NCBI GenBank assembly: GCA_958405585.1
Contig: CATYEP010000103.1
Location: 1-6,625 of the forward strand
DNA: 6,625 nt
From: an uncultured Eubacteriales bacterium
GTDB taxonomy: Bacteria > Bacillota > Clostridia > Christensenellales > Borkfalkiaceae
Reading direction: 5' to 3'
Shown piece after piece: positions 5,875-6,625 of the stretch (position 1 is the first letter of the stretch; each line of letters opens with the position of its first letter). Under the pieces are notes generated by a model. It saw only the letters and a program-made list of their open reading frames with translations. It ran no database searches and had not been told where the DNA came from. The translations under genes and the position numbers were made by a program.

Positions 5875-6625
5875 ATGAAAGTACCATTCAGTTGGCTGAA
5901 AGATTATGTGGATATAGATATTACGGCGCAGGAACTGACGGACAAACTGTTCTCATGCGGCTTTGAGGTGGAAGAGCTCATCTACGTGGGCGCGGAGATC
6001 GATCGCTGTGTTGTCGGCAGGATCGAGAGCATGGAAAAACATCCGGATGCGGACAAGCTCAAGATCTGTCATCTGAATTGCGGGGAATATGGTTCTAATA
6101 TTCAGATCGTAACGGGAGCGGATAACGTAAAGCCCGGGGATGTTGTTCCAGTGGCGCTTGAAGGTGCGTCTTTGCATGATGGGGTAAAAATCAAGAAGGG
6201 AAAATTACGCGGAGTCGAGTCATTCGGAATGCTTTGTTCCGGTGAAGAATTGGGCATCAACGACGATTGGTACGAGGGCGCTGAGGTAAACGGGATCTTG
6301 TTATTGCAGGGGGATATCCCTCTGGGTACGGATATCAAAAAGGTCGTTGGGTTGGATGATTATATATTTGACATTTCGGTTACGGCGAACCGCCCGGATT
6401 GCCAAAGCGTATACGGGATCGCGCGGGAAGTGGCGGCGGTATTGAAAAAACCGTTGGAACCGCTGGATCTTGCGTATGACGCGGCGGGTTTCAGTACCTG
6501 CGAGAGGGTGAATGTGTCTGTGGAAGCGCCGGATCTTTGCCCGAGATATATTGCCCATTATGTGCGTGAATTAAAAATCCGCAAGTCGCCGCAGTGGATG
6601 AGACGCAGATTAGCGCTGTGCGGGC
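5875..6625 (+). CDS. pheT: Phenylalanine--tRNA ligase beta subunit (3' end outside the window)
   Basis: The ATG at 5875 follows AGGAGG (5861-5866) with 8-base spacing; that site overlaps the pheS stop, as expected for matched production of the two subunits. The frame stays open to the window edge, giving 250 of an expected 790-800 residues or so. The start MKVPFSWLKDYVDID is the family hallmark. Residues about 40-153 form the OB-fold tRNA-binding (EMAP-II/Myf-like) domain with HPDADKLKICH (56-66), 'QIVTGADNVKPGDVVPVAL' (77-95), KIKKGKLRG (105-113) and 'GMLCSGEELGI' (118-128). The B1 core follows with DISVTANRPDCQSVYGIARE (166-185). The B3/B4 domain, which edits mischarged Tyr-tRNA-Phe, begins near residue 210 and is cut off. 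With PheS it forms the heterotetrameric synthetase, co-regulated through the T-box. Confidence 0.97.
   Translation, partial: MKVPFSWLKDYVDIDITAQELTDKLFSCGFEVEELIYVGAEIDRCVVGRIESMEKHPDADKLKICHLNCGEYGSNIQIVTGADNVKPGDVVPVALEGASLHDGVKIKKGKLRGVESFGMLCSGEELGINDDWYEGAEVNGILLLQGDIPLGTDIKKVVGLDDYIFDISVTANRPDCQSVYGIAREVAAVLKKPLEPLDLAYDAAGFSTCERVNVSVEAPDLCPRYIAHYVRELKIRKSPQWMRRRLALCG

Noticed and set aside
1..6625. CRISPR arrays, insertion sequences, tRNA or rRNA genes, phage or defence genes
   Set aside because: I found no regularly spaced repeats, transposase motifs, tRNA-like cloverleaf or rRNA sequence on reading through; the T-box explains the only complex RNA structure.

Overview
The window looks like chromosomal DNA of a spore-forming Clostridia-type member of the Bacillota with moderate GC content (judged by eye, not counted). 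Three things support this: a YunB-type sporulation gene with a sigma-E-like promoter, a T-box riboswitch in front of pheST, and strong AGGAGG ribosome binding sites. The extracellular carbohydrate-active proteins suggest a degrader of plant polysaccharide, for example from gut or rumen. No species can be named from the sequence alone. All genes read on the + strand.

Region 1 (2-3451) is a carbohydrate-degradation pair. The first gene enters from the left edge without its start. It encodes the C-terminal part of a large secreted protein, LamG-like domain / FIVAR-like helical linker / LamG-like domain. Fifteen bases after its stop, with the Shine-Dalgarno overlapping the stop codon, begins a lipoprotein. 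It has an InlB-type beta-repeat stalk, a glycoside hydrolase family 43 beta-propeller with the expected Asp/Asp/Glu catalytic triad, and a C-terminal beta-trefoil-like region resembling arabinose-binding AbfB (CBM42). Together they look like surface machinery binding and cutting arabinan or arabinoxylan-type side chains. A 17-pair hairpin at 3586-3624 lies downstream and may end this unit.

Region 2 (3670-4384) is a single sporulation gene, yunB, with one N-terminal membrane segment. A match to the sigma-E -10 consensus lies so close to the ATG that the message would be nearly leaderless.

Region 3 (4454-6625) is the phenylalanyl-tRNA synthetase operon: a consensus housekeeping promoter, then a T-box leader in which almost every canonical element can be paired by hand, including a UUC (Phe) specifier and mutually exclusive antiterminator and terminator. 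Complete pheS and the first 250 codons of pheT follow; pheT runs off the right edge. Uncharged tRNA-Phe should favour read-through into pheST.

Nothing here is clearly a new biological system. The points most worth a second look are the nearly leaderless yunB, the domain architecture of the GH43 lipoprotein with its co-transcribed LamG partner, and the apparent lack of any terminator between yunB and the T-box.
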